Positions 1 through 5,310 are shown, counted from the first letter of the stretch. The stretch: DNA of 7,600 nt from Flavipsychrobacter sp. (GCA_021156265.1 JAJNBR010000133.1:1-7600); one strand, 5' to 3'. Notes: generated by a model not told the origin, from the letters alone. Made by a program: numbers and translations.

Positions 1-79
1 AACGGTACAACCGCAGGCGCCCCAGCGCCCGCGGAGGATATCATTTTACTAATTGTTTCAACCAAAAAATTGCACAATT
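1..79. other. Window edge, possible end or start of a truncated neighbour gene
   Basis: The first ~50 bases are GC-rich and look coding, but the frame cannot be decided. On the plus strand one frame (Asn-Gly-Thr-Thr-Ala-Gly-Ala-Pro-Ala-Pro-Ala-Glu-Asp...) runs to a TGA at 91-93, and another ends with TAA at 50-52. On the minus strand an ATG at 42-44 opens a frame (Met-Ile-Ser-Ser-Ala-Gly-Ala-Gly-Ala-Pro...) that leaves the window. An Ala/Pro-rich C-terminus of an upstream plus-strand gene is the simplest reading, but it is only a guess. Confidence 0.25.
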
Positions 80-472
80 ATGAGCACAAATGAAAAGAAC
101 CCGGTCATCATGACCGAAGAGGATTTCAAGTTATTAAAGCCGTACATGAGCTCGCTGCCTGCACAGGATGGCGAAATGACGCTGAGTCATGAATTGAGCC
201 GCGCAGTTATAGTGTGTAAAGACGCCTTTCCGCCACACGCCATACGTATTAATTCAAAAGTAAGCGTGCTGGACCTGGGCACTGACAGGGTAATGGAGTT
301 CACCATCGTGATGCCTGCACATGCAGATATGCGGCAGAACAAGATCTCGGTGCTGACACCCATGGGCACCGCGCTGATAGGGTTCCGTAAAGCAGAGGAA
401 GTACAATGGAAGGTACCTGCAGGTCTGAAGAGATTCCGGATACTGGATGTGGTGAACAGGCCAACAACATAG
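80..472 (+). CDS. GreA/GreB C-terminal-domain protein (Rnk-like)
   Basis: This 130-residue protein ends in the FKBP-like C-terminal domain of the GreA/GreB/Rnk transcript-cleavage-factor family. The diagnostic block is at residues ~88-126: ISVLTPMGTALIG (89-101), the equivalent of the family's S-x-L-(S/T)-P-x-G-x-A-L-(L/I)-G, then an acidic residue pair, VQWKVPAG (108-115) and a closing RILDVV strand (120-125). The N-terminal ~55 residues are short, so the long coiled-coil that true GreA/GreB insert into the RNA polymerase secondary channel is absent. Length and layout match Rnk-like proteins (about 130-140 aa), which bind RNA polymerase without cleaving transcripts; that role is taken from the family. 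The ATG at 80 is preferred to an in-frame TTG at 53 because the extra nine residues resemble no family N-terminus. The gene converges on the desaturase at 618-1406, and its 3' UTR holds the GNNA hairpin array. Confidence 0.85.
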   Translation: MSTNEKNPVIMTEEDFKLLKPYMSSLPAQDGEMTLSHELSRAVIVCKDAFPPHAIRINSKVSVLDLGTDRVMEFTIVMPAHADMRQNKISVLTPMGTALIGFRKAEEVQWKVPAGLKRFRILDVVNRPTT

Positions 473-479
473 AAATTTT

Positions 480-559
480 GGGTGGCATCACCCTGATACC
501 AAAAAACTGTGTCAGGTGGAAACACCTGACATCACGAAAAGGTGGAAACACCTGACACA
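480..559 (+). repeat. Array of three GGTG-GNNA/T-CACC hairpins
   Basis: Three short hairpins share the pattern GGTG, a 4-base loop, CACC: 481-492 (loop GCAT), 515-526 (loop GAAA) and 541-552 (loop GAAA). The second is extended to a perfect 9-bp stem (510-518 with 523-531). The second and third lie inside an exact 18-bp direct repeat (514-531 and 540-557). A competing long-range pairing of 508-518 with 549-559 is also perfect over 11 bp, so two alternative folds exist. GNRA-type loops appear only when the plus strand is read, which suggests an RNA structure in the 3' UTR of the upstream gene. Confidence 0.7.
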
Positions 560-564
560 CAAAA

Positions 565-597
565 AAGCGGTCCTGAGTTTCAAACTCAGGACCGCTT
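565..597 (-). terminator. Intrinsic terminator of the desaturase gene
   Basis: A perfect inverted repeat has arms at 565-580 and 582-597 (16 bp) around a single central base at 581. Read on the minus strand it is followed by six T residues (the A-run 561-566 on the plus strand), which gives a textbook Rho-independent terminator downstream of the desaturase stop at 618. A smaller 7-bp hairpin (597-603 with 610-616) lies between the stop codon and the terminator. On the plus strand no T-run follows, so termination is expected mainly in the minus direction. Confidence 0.85.
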
Positions 598-617
598 AGG
601 TATAAGTTGATACCTAC

Positions 618-1406
618 CTAATGGTGGTGGTGGTGGTTTGGCGTATTATAGTCCTCTACTTCTGTTACAGCAACGGGCGCCAGTTTCGATACTTGTATCA
701 CACCCAGCCAGTTCAGGAACAGGATAACCGGGTAAACGGGATCGAGCTCGTGGCCGCGTACACCAAAGTTGATAGCCGAGGGATGCTTGTGGTGGTTGTT
801 GTGATACGACTCACCCAGCATCAGTATATCTACCGGCAGCAGGTTCTCTGATGTATTTTTCAGGATAAAGTTCTTGTAACCGAATTTGTGTGCAAACCAG
901 TTGATGATGGCACCGTGAAAAGCCCCCATAACGATAACAACGGGCAACAGCAGGTATAACCATGGTGAAGTAGCCCATGTAGCGAAGATGGCAATATAGA
1001 TACCTATCCACAGTCCGCGCGACCAGGCAGAATTACACCAACGGTCGAACCAACCCCACTCGGGCAGGTTTTTGGTGTATTTTTCATCCACCTTCATGCG
1101 CCCGTGAAATATATCGCGGTAGATCATGCTGGTACGCCACATCATAGTGAAGATGTTGGATGAAAAGTTAGGCGAATGCGGATCGAGTTCGGTGTCGGTA
1201 TGCGCATGGTGCAGCCTGTGCATAATGGCATAAGCCCGCGGACTCATATAGTGTGAACCTTGTGTAATGTAAGTGAATATGAAAAAGAACTTCTCCCAGC
1301 CTTTACTCATCTTGAACGCGCCGTGCGAGGCATAGCGGTGGTGGAAGAACGTTTGTGAAAACAGCGACAGATACCAAATGGCAATGAAAAAAATAATAAT
1401 CGGCAT
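618..1406 (-). CDS. Acyl-CoA / fatty-acid desaturase, membrane di-iron type
   Basis: This 262-residue integral membrane protein belongs to the stearoyl-CoA/acyl-lipid delta-9 desaturase family, which introduces a double bond into saturated acyl chains using a di-iron centre, O2 and electrons from a redox partner. All three histidine boxes are visible: HRYASH (23-28, H-x4-H), HRLHH (63-67, H-x2-HH) followed by TDTELDPHS, and HNNHH (202-206) in the context GESYHNNHHKHP. Hydrophobic stretches are at ~2-20, ~40-52 and two or more between ~130 and 175. The protein starts directly in the first membrane segment and has no long N-terminal tail, as is usual for the short Bacteroidota members. The likely role is adjusting membrane fluidity. 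The C-terminus is odd: it ends Pro-Asn followed by five consecutive histidines (codons at 621-635). No adjacent reductase or ferredoxin gene is seen. Confidence 0.92.
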   Translation of the reverse strand: MPIIIFFIAIWYLSLFSQTFFHHRYASHGAFKMSKGWEKFFFIFTYITQGSHYMSPRAYAIMHRLHHAHTDTELDPHSPNFSSNIFTMMWRTSMIYRDIFHGRMKVDEKYTKNLPEWGWFDRWCNSAWSRGLWIGIYIAIFATWATSPWLYLLLPVVIVMGAFHGAIINWFAHKFGYKNFILKNTSENLLPVDILMLGESYHNNHHKHPSAINFGVRGHELDPVYPVILFLNWLGVIQVSKLAPVAVTEVEDYNTPNHHHHH

Positions 1407-1571
1407 AAAAAAATCAGCAGTTTTTGCTACCAGGAAAAAGAAATAAAAAAGAAGGCGCTACAGAGGTGCTAATGCTGAAGAAGAATGCCTAAGGTCGGAT
1501 CTCTAAACTGATACAGTAATTGTAATTCCCTGAAGTTACTACAATAAAGGTTAACGAAACGCTATAAAGCA
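1407..1571. other. Intergenic leader upstream of the desaturase
   Basis: This gene-free stretch is the upstream region of the desaturase gene. I see no exact TAnnTTTG promoter element in either orientation and no convincing ribosome binding site. The part next to the start codon is A-rich on the plus strand (T-rich on the coding strand). Nothing else can be supported here. Confidence 0.5.
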
Positions 1572-1597
1572 AAATGGCTGCACAAGTGCAGCCATTT
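1572..1597. terminator. Second hairpin of a tandem terminator
   Basis: A perfect 12-bp inverted repeat (1572-1583 with 1586-1597) has a 2-base centre, or equivalently a CAAG loop. On the minus strand the arm is followed by TTTTGCTTTATAG, moderately T-rich, so it can act as a back-up terminator behind the hairpin at 1611-1632. Confidence 0.6.
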
Positions 1598-1610
1598 CAA
1601 CAAAAATATA

Positions 1611-1632
1611 AATGCCGGGCGAACCCGGCATT
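1611..1632 (-). terminator. Intrinsic terminator of the cold-shock gene
   Basis: A 9-bp GC-rich stem (1611-1619 with 1624-1632) reads on the minus strand as a hairpin closed by a TTCG (UUCG) tetraloop. It is followed by TATATTTTTG, a U-rich tail. It lies about 18 bases after the stop codon of the minus-strand cold-shock gene and is the natural end of that transcript. Confidence 0.8.
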
Positions 1633-1649
1633 GCTAATAGAATAAGACG

Positions 1650-2099
1650 TTATTTGATCACAGACACCTTTACTGCGGTAGGTCCTTTCGGGCCCTGCTC
1701 TATTTCAAAGCTCACTTTGTGGCGCTCTTTGATAGGCTCTGTGCAATTGTTGGCGTGAAAGAAGATGCTTTTCTGGCTGCGAAGGTCGTTGATGAAACCG
1801 TAACCTTTAGCCTCGTTGTAAAACGTAACCACACCTTTGCGCAAACCATCCTCTTCAGGATCGAATTTGGCTGCACCCAGCTGAATATCTTCCAGTTCGA
1901 TCTCCACTTTCTTAGCCGGATCGGGAGGGGTTGGCGAGAGGTTGCCGTTCTCGTCAAGGTACATCATCATGTCCTCGAGCGATTTGCCCTTGTTGTTATT
2001 CACTTTGCGCTCTTCACGCTTTTCCTCTTTTGCGCGTTTCTTCTGCGCCTTCTTTTTCTCTTTCTCCTTTTTTCCTACTGTTTCTTTCGCCCTGGACAT
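1650..2099 (-). CDS. Cold-shock-domain protein with charged N-terminal extension
   Basis: The C-terminal ~65 residues (85-149) are a complete cold-shock domain, a five-stranded OB-fold that binds single-stranded RNA and DNA. RNP1 is KGYGFI (98-103) and RNP2 is SIFFHA (111-116), and the closing strand pattern (VSFEIEQGPKGPTAVKV) is typical. Residues ~1-40 are dominated by Lys, Glu and Arg, like a single charged helix. A more acidic linker around 41-84 carries a PTPPDP stretch. At 149 residues it is about twice the size of CspA. Proteins of this layout are, to my knowledge, common in Bacteroidota; the role as an RNA chaperone is inferred from the domain. The ATG at 2099 is chosen over an upstream in-frame ATG at 2162 because the extra 21 residues resemble no part of the family and the DNA there is AT-rich like a leader. 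The gene is divergent from the GNAT gene. Confidence 0.88.
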   Translation of the reverse strand: MSRAKETVGKKEKEKKKAQKKRAKEEKREERKVNNNKGKSLEDMMMYLDENGNLSPTPPDPAKKVEIELEDIQLGAAKFDPEEDGLRKGVVTFYNEAKGYGFINDLRSQKSIFFHANNCTEPIKERHKVSFEIEQGPKGPTAVKVSVIK

Positions 2100-2189
2100 A
2101 TATAATTTAAAAAACCTTGGTTTAATGAAGTGCAAAGTTCGCACTTTTAATCGGCATTGCATGAAAAAATTTATACGACAAGCTCTGCA

Positions 2190-2259
2190 ATAAGCTATAG
2201 CTCTGTTAAATAGCGATTACGGGCGGCACAAACCGGCGGTATTGGGATAAGCTGTAGCT
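2190..2259. promoter_or_regulatory. Paired near-palindromic boxes in the cold-shock/GNAT divergent region
   Basis: The 13-mer ATAAGCTRTAGCT occurs at 2190-2202 and 2247-2259 with one difference. The core of the first copy, AGCTATAGCT, is a perfect 10-bp palindrome; the second, AGCTGTAGCT, is nearly so. The first copy also overlaps a repeated AGCTCTG (2181-2187 and 2199-2205). Start-to-start distance is 57 bp. The position between two divergent genes is compatible with an operator, but no regulator is identified. Confidence 0.3.
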
Positions 2260-2265
2260 TTATAT

Positions 2266-2802
2266 ATGCATTGCCAATTCAACCCCTTCCCGACACTGAG
2301 CACCGACCGCGTGGTGCTGCGCAAAATTGAACTGAGCGACGACCGCGAGATATTTTTTCAGCGGACGGACAAGACCATGAATGAATTTATTGACCGCCCG
2401 CCTGCAGCCTCGGTCGATGATGCCCGGACCTGGATCAATATGATCAGCGACGGCATCGCCAAAAACGAACTCATAGCCTGGGGCATGGCGCTGAAGGATG
2501 AGCAGCCGTTGATGGGTGGTTTCTGTCTCTGGAACCTGGATAAAGAGACCAATACCGGCGAGATCGGGTTCAGCTTGCACCCTGAATATTGGGGAAAAGG
2601 GCTGATGCAGGAGGCACTGGAAGCCGGGATCGCATATGCATTAAATGTTATGCAACTGGCTCATATAGAAGCACATACCCATGAGTTGAACGCCCGCTCG
2701 AGGAAGATTTTAGAGCGCAACGGTTTCCGTTTAATTCGCACCACCGCCGGTGATCCATACGTGGTATATAGTTTGTCTGGCGGAAATTTTAACGGCCGCT
2801 AG
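2266..2802 (+). CDS. GNAT-family N-acetyltransferase, RimJ/RimL type
   Basis: This 178-residue protein has the Gcn5-related N-acetyltransferase fold and transfers an acetyl group from acetyl-CoA to an amine. The RimJ/RimL-like signature is clear: an N-terminal L-x-T-x-R-x-x-L-R strand (11-19, LSTDRVVLR), a central GEIGFSLHPEYWGKGLMQEAL block (98-118) containing the acetyl-CoA pyrophosphate loop (W109-G-K-G112-L-M), and the C-terminal LNARSRKILERNGF block (141-154) with the conserved Asn and the Gly-Phe turn. The substrate cannot be told from sequence; ribosomal-protein N-termini and small-molecule amines are both known in this subfamily. ATG 2266 is the first start and places the LSTDRV strand at the usual distance. 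The gene is monocistronic, with its own terminator 10 bases after the stop codon. Confidence 0.88.
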   Translation: MHCQFNPFPTLSTDRVVLRKIELSDDREIFFQRTDKTMNEFIDRPPAASVDDARTWINMISDGIAKNELIAWGMALKDEQPLMGGFCLWNLDKETNTGEIGFSLHPEYWGKGLMQEALEAGIAYALNVMQLAHIEAHTHELNARSRKILERNGFRLIRTTAGDPYVVYSLSGGNFNGR

Positions 2803-2811
2803 CCCCGATTT

Positions 2812-2832
2812 GGGGAGAAACCTCCCTTTTTT
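2812..2832 (+). terminator. Intrinsic terminator of the GNAT gene
   Basis: A 5-bp stem GGGAG/CTCCC (2813-2817 with 2822-2826) with an AAAC loop is followed at once by six T residues (2827-2832). It begins 10 bases after the acetyltransferase stop codon. Confidence 0.75.
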
Positions 2833-3023
2833 GACCAGTCCGGTGCCAATAATCGCTCGATCTAAGGGTACAAATAACCCAAATAACAACCGTAAAAACA
2901 ATTGACAATCAACAGCTTAACGATACCAGTCGGGCATTTTTATAAGTCTGTGCAATTGAGAGGCCTCCTGATGAGCGAAACCGTCCATCGTCATATTAGA
3001 TTTACACCCTAACACCAACTACC
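2833..3023. other. Intergenic DNA before the orphan sorting-domain frame
   Basis: This AT-rich stretch has stop codons in all plus-strand frames. I find no recognisable remnant of a cargo protein upstream of the T9SS domain, and an in-frame TAG at 2997-2999 closes that frame on its 5' side. No exact TAnnTTTG element is present. Confidence 0.45.
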
Positions 3024-3269
3024 ATGATCAACGTATTACCAAACCCCTCCGGCCACAGCGTAAGTATTAATTACGAACTGGAAACTGCCAGACCAGTCTG
3101 TGCCATTGTCACCAACGTCACCGGGGCTGCGGTATATACCGCTAAAGATGACCGCAGCAGCAACATTGGGTGCATTGAGGTAGATATACAAAGCTGGCCC
3201 GCCGGCATGTATATCATCCGGATGCAGACAGGCATCGAAACGGTCATACGCTCGTTCCTGAAACTGTGA
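3024..3269 (+). CDS. Orphan T9SS type-A C-terminal sorting domain
   Basis: The whole 81-residue product resembles the type-A C-terminal sorting domain of type IX secretion cargo, the module that targets proteins through the outer membrane in Bacteroidota. The signature parts are the N-terminal VLPNPSG (4-10), the middle VTNVTGAAVYTA strand pair (29-40), WPAGMYIIRMQTG (58-70) and the closing basic strand ending SFLKL (77-81). In normal cargo this module follows a signal peptide and a large passenger. Here there is neither: an in-frame stop lies at 2997-2999 and the ATG at 3024 sits directly before the domain. It is therefore either the surviving tail of a decayed secreted protein, a promoterless cassette, or a very small independent protein that could not be exported by the usual route. 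I call the domain identity with good confidence and expression as a gene with low confidence. Confidence 0.6.
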   Translation: MINVLPNPSGHSVSINYELETARPVCAIVTNVTGAAVYTAKDDRSSNIGCIEVDIQSWPAGMYIIRMQTGIETVIRSFLKL

Positions 3270-3282
3270 CCAAGGGGACCTT

Positions 3283-3352
3283 TTCACCATGAGGATGCTT
3301 TCTTTCACCATGAAACGATCCTTCACCATGAGAAACCACGAGTCCACCAAAG
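3283..3352. repeat. Short direct repeats TTCACCATGA at 18-21 bp spacing
   Basis: The decamer TTCACCATGA occurs exactly three times, starting at 3283, 3304 and 3322, with a degenerate fourth copy (TCCACCAAAG) at 3343. The start-to-start distances are 21, 18 and 21. All distances are multiples of three, so the embedded ATGs (3289, 3310, 3328) share one frame. That frame is a 25-codon open frame ending in TGA at 3364-3366. The spacing is also close to two helical turns. Confidence 0.6.
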
Positions 3353-3497
3353 CGGCCGGTATTTGATGCGGATGTCAAGCGATCTATCTCGGAAAATATT
3401 TCTTCAGACATTCACTTTCATCTACTGGTCGCGGCGGACTTAAGCCGAAAGGCGGTTTTTCCTCCAAAGACTCACTCTCCTTTACACTTCAAATAAC

Positions 3498-3527
3498 AAG
3501 TTGCATTTTCTAATGCGACTTTTTTTT
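3498..3527 (+). terminator. Intrinsic terminator just upstream of the 3561 gene
   Basis: A 10-bp stem (3498-3507 with 3512-3521, one G-T wobble) with a TTCT loop runs into eight T residues (3520-3527). It would stop any transcript arriving from the sorting-domain region. It also argues against starting the following protein at the in-frame TTG at 3501, because that start lies inside the stem. Confidence 0.8.
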
Positions 3528-3534
3528 ATTTTTG
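3501..3534 (+). promoter_or_regulatory. Bacteroidota-type promoter for the 3561 gene
   Basis: TATTTTTG at 3527-3534 is an exact match to the Bacteroidota -7 element TAnnTTTG. A TTG at 3501-3503 lies 23 bases upstream, at the long end of the spacing reported for the -33 element. The expected transcription start (about 3540) leaves a leader of roughly 20 bases before the ATG at 3561. The -7 element begins at the last T of the terminator tail and the -33 element lies in the terminator stem. Confidence 0.6.
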
Positions 3535-3560
3535 CGCTCATTATTAATCAATTACACAAT

Positions 3561-4403
3561 ATGAACTTCGCAAAACTATCAACCCTCACCCTTGCATTCG
3601 CGGGCCTGGCTGCAGCAGCAAGCGCCCAATATGGCTACAGCCACTATGGTACCTACAGCGCCGAGAACGGGATAGAGATCTTCAAAACTCACCAGCGCGC
3701 CTCGGTCGGTTATTGCCTCAATTTTGCCAGCGCTACTCTTACACAGCACTACCGCAACCAGATCGATCCGCCTTACGTAGAATATTTCGGCCCGCAGGTG
3801 GACAGTACAGAGACTAGGACGCTTAATACAGATGTCAACTACTCCTGGGGTGCCGTGGGCGGTATGTATTTGCCACTTGCCAAATTGAGCAGTAAAAGTA
3901 TACTGGCGCTTAACATAGACGTGGCGATAAACTTCATGCAGTTTAATGTGGGCGAAACCATATTGAGCAAAAAGCTGGGTCTTACCGAAAAGATCGTAGG
4001 AATGAATGCAGGCGTGCCGATAAGCATTGATTTCAAAAGTGGCGGAGATGCGGTACTTAGCAAGCAGTACAGAAGTATGTTCACCTTCGGCATCGGTGCA
4101 AATCCGTGTATGTACATGATGGACTACGGACCGTTTGTTTCGAGCGACGAAAGTCCGTTTAAGATGATACCCTTCGTAAAAGCGGAAGTGGGCATTTTTG
4201 CAGGCATTGCCTTCAAACTACGCGGAACAGCTTACCTGGGTACCGCCAATTACTTTGACGCCACGGAGCAAAATTCAACAGAGATGGGACCTGAGGGTGA
4301 GCGACCGTTTGATGAGTCTTCGGTAAGACTGGTTGGTAAAAATTATGGCTACAGCCTCGCCTTGCTGGTGATGCCTTTCTCGTGGAACTGGGAATCAGAA
4401 TAA
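3561..4403 (+). CDS. Exported protein of unknown function, probable outer-membrane beta-barrel
   Basis: This 280-residue protein starts with a clear Sec signal peptide (basic Lys5, hydrophobic core 6-20, cleavage predicted after Ala-Ser-Ala at 20-22, mature start Gln-Tyr). The mature part alternates hydrophobic and polar residues, has many Gly/Tyr/Phe, and ends in an aromatic-rich strand (YGYSLALLVMPFSWNW), all features of outer-membrane barrels. I do not recognise a named family. Its closest relative in the window is the convergent gene at 4465-5259. Shared blocks are GVPISIDFKSGGDAVLSK, IPFVKAEVGIFAGIAFKLRG and the C-terminal GYSLALLVMPFSW. The ATG at 3561 is chosen because it gives the signal peptide directly, and the further in-frame TTG at 3501 lies within the terminator and upstream of the predicted promoter's start site. 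It is probably monocistronic. Confidence 0.8.
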   Translation: MNFAKLSTLTLAFAGLAAAASAQYGYSHYGTYSAENGIEIFKTHQRASVGYCLNFASATLTQHYRNQIDPPYVEYFGPQVDSTETRTLNTDVNYSWGAVGGMYLPLAKLSSKSILALNIDVAINFMQFNVGETILSKKLGLTEKIVGMNAGVPISIDFKSGGDAVLSKQYRSMFTFGIGANPCMYMMDYGPFVSSDESPFKMIPFVKAEVGIFAGIAFKLRGTAYLGTANYFDATEQNSTEMGPEGERPFDESSVRLVGKNYGYSLALLVMPFSWNWESE

Positions 4404-4430
4404 CAAGACAACATTAAGACAAACAAATAT

Positions 4431-4454
4431 AAAGCCGGCTCATCTGCCGGCTTT
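4431..4454. terminator. Shared bidirectional terminator between paralogues
   Basis: A perfect 9-bp stem (4431-4439 with 4446-4454) with a 6-base loop sits between two convergent stop codons (4403 and 4465). On the minus strand the arm is followed by ATATTTGTTTG, and on the plus strand by GTTGATAAT. The T-richness is better in the minus direction. Confidence 0.75.
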
Positions 4455-4464
4455 GTTGATAATA

Positions 4465-5259
4465 TCAATACCATTCTTCGGTTCGCCAGCCATAAGAAAA
4501 CGGCATAATTATCAGTGACAAGTGGTAACCGTAGCCTGCACGCATCCTAACCTTGATCTCATCATCGGCAAAAACATTGCTGTAGCTTTTATTGATATTA
4601 ATAGCATTACGCAGGTAGGCTACACCACGCAGCTTGAAAGCGAGGCCTGCAAAAACACCTGCTTCTACCTTTAGAAACGGAATGGCGGTAACGGGCACTT
4701 CGGTACGTCGCTCTACCACACTGGGTGTCGATATGCAAGTCACAACACCTGCGCCGATCGCAAACATCTGTCGTCGCATCTTGCTTAGCGACACATCACC
4801 ACCCGTTTTCAGATCGAGACTGACGGGGACGCCGAGAATGAGATAAGGAATTGCCCGATCGTAGACTGCCTTAGGATAAAAAACTATTGAATCGTAATCA
4901 AGCTCTGCATAGCTACCCATCAATTCAATATTCAACGCGAGACCGCTATTATCGGAAAACAGAGTGATCGGGAAAAACGTGCCTGCGTGCAAAACAAAAG
5001 ACCTTGAGCCTTTCAGCCTTCTATCGTAATCGATAGATATTTGTTTGCCCGTGCTGTCCGGGCCGTTGTAGTGCAGCTGCGCCCTGCCCGATACTATGTG
5101 TTTACCTATACCCACATACAGCCTCTGCCAGACCCGCTCACTGCCTATACCGCGGGCCGCATAATAGTCGGTGAAAAGCTTGTGTTGTTTGTATTGGGCT
5201 GTTGCAGCAACGGCATACAAACAGAACAACAAAGTGAATATAGCTTGGCAAAACCGCAC
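4465..5259 (-). CDS. Exported paralogue of the 3561-4403 protein
   Basis: This 264-residue protein has a signal peptide (hydrophobic core ~6-19, cleavage after Ala-Thr-Ala at 19-21, mature start Gln-Tyr as in its paralogue). It shares with the product of 3561-4403 the blocks GVPVSLDLKTGGDVSLSK, IPFLKVEAGVFAGLAFKLRG and GYHLSLIIMPFSYGW, in the same order and at similar positions, while the N-terminal halves have diverged strongly. The function is unknown. The final strand, rich in aromatic residues, suggests an outer-membrane barrel. The start is a GTG at 5257-5259: no in-frame ATG lies nearby, and the GTG is immediately followed by a good signal peptide. The two paralogues face each other and share a terminator, which points to an inverted tandem duplication. 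Confidence 0.78.
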   Translation of the reverse strand: MRFCQAIFTLLFCLYAVAATAQYKQHKLFTDYYAARGIGSERVWQRLYVGIGKHIVSGRAQLHYNGPDSTGKQISIDYDRRLKGSRSFVLHAGTFFPITLFSDNSGLALNIELMGSYAELDYDSIVFYPKAVYDRAIPYLILGVPVSLDLKTGGDVSLSKMRRQMFAIGAGVVTCISTPSVVERRTEVPVTAIPFLKVEAGVFAGLAFKLRGVAYLRNAININKSYSNVFADDEIKVRMRAGYGYHLSLIIMPFSYGWRTEEWY

Positions 5260-5310
5260 AACTAAATTTACGGAAATAGGATGAGCTAAGAACGACCTTT
5301 TAACATAACG

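Noticed and set aside
480..559. CRISPR array
   Set aside because: The repeats are too short, are self-complementary over their whole length, and have no spacer-sized unique segments or cas genes nearby.
2128..2146. Small inverted repeat AAGTGC/GCACTT upstream of the cold-shock gene
   Set aside because: Only 6 bp with a 7-base loop. It contains a one-mismatch promoter element (GAACTTTG on the minus strand) but has no matching -33 box, so it is too weak to call.
2902..2946. Sigma70-like TTGACA and TATAAG pair
   Set aside because: The spacing is 33 bases instead of about 17, and Bacteroidota use a different consensus.
3036..3350. Minus-strand frame with repeated Met-Val-Lys
   Set aside because: The Met-Val-Lys pattern comes from the TTCACCATGA repeats read on the other strand, and the rest is antisense to the T9SS domain, which has the clear family match.
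3431..3460. Terminator-like GCC-GAAA-GGC followed by GGTTTTT
   Set aside because: The stem is only about 3-4 bp. The much stronger terminator at 3498-3527 accounts for transcript ending.
3332..3496. Open plus-strand frame of 54 codons after the repeats
   Set aside because: It has no ATG, GTG or TTG start, no recognisable domain and no ribosome binding site, so it is an open frame by chance.
3501..3560. Upstream in-frame TTG extension of the exported protein at 3561
   Set aside because: The extension is translated from inside a strong terminator stem and its T-tail, and lies upstream of the predicted transcription start. The ATG at 3561 gives a clean signal peptide.
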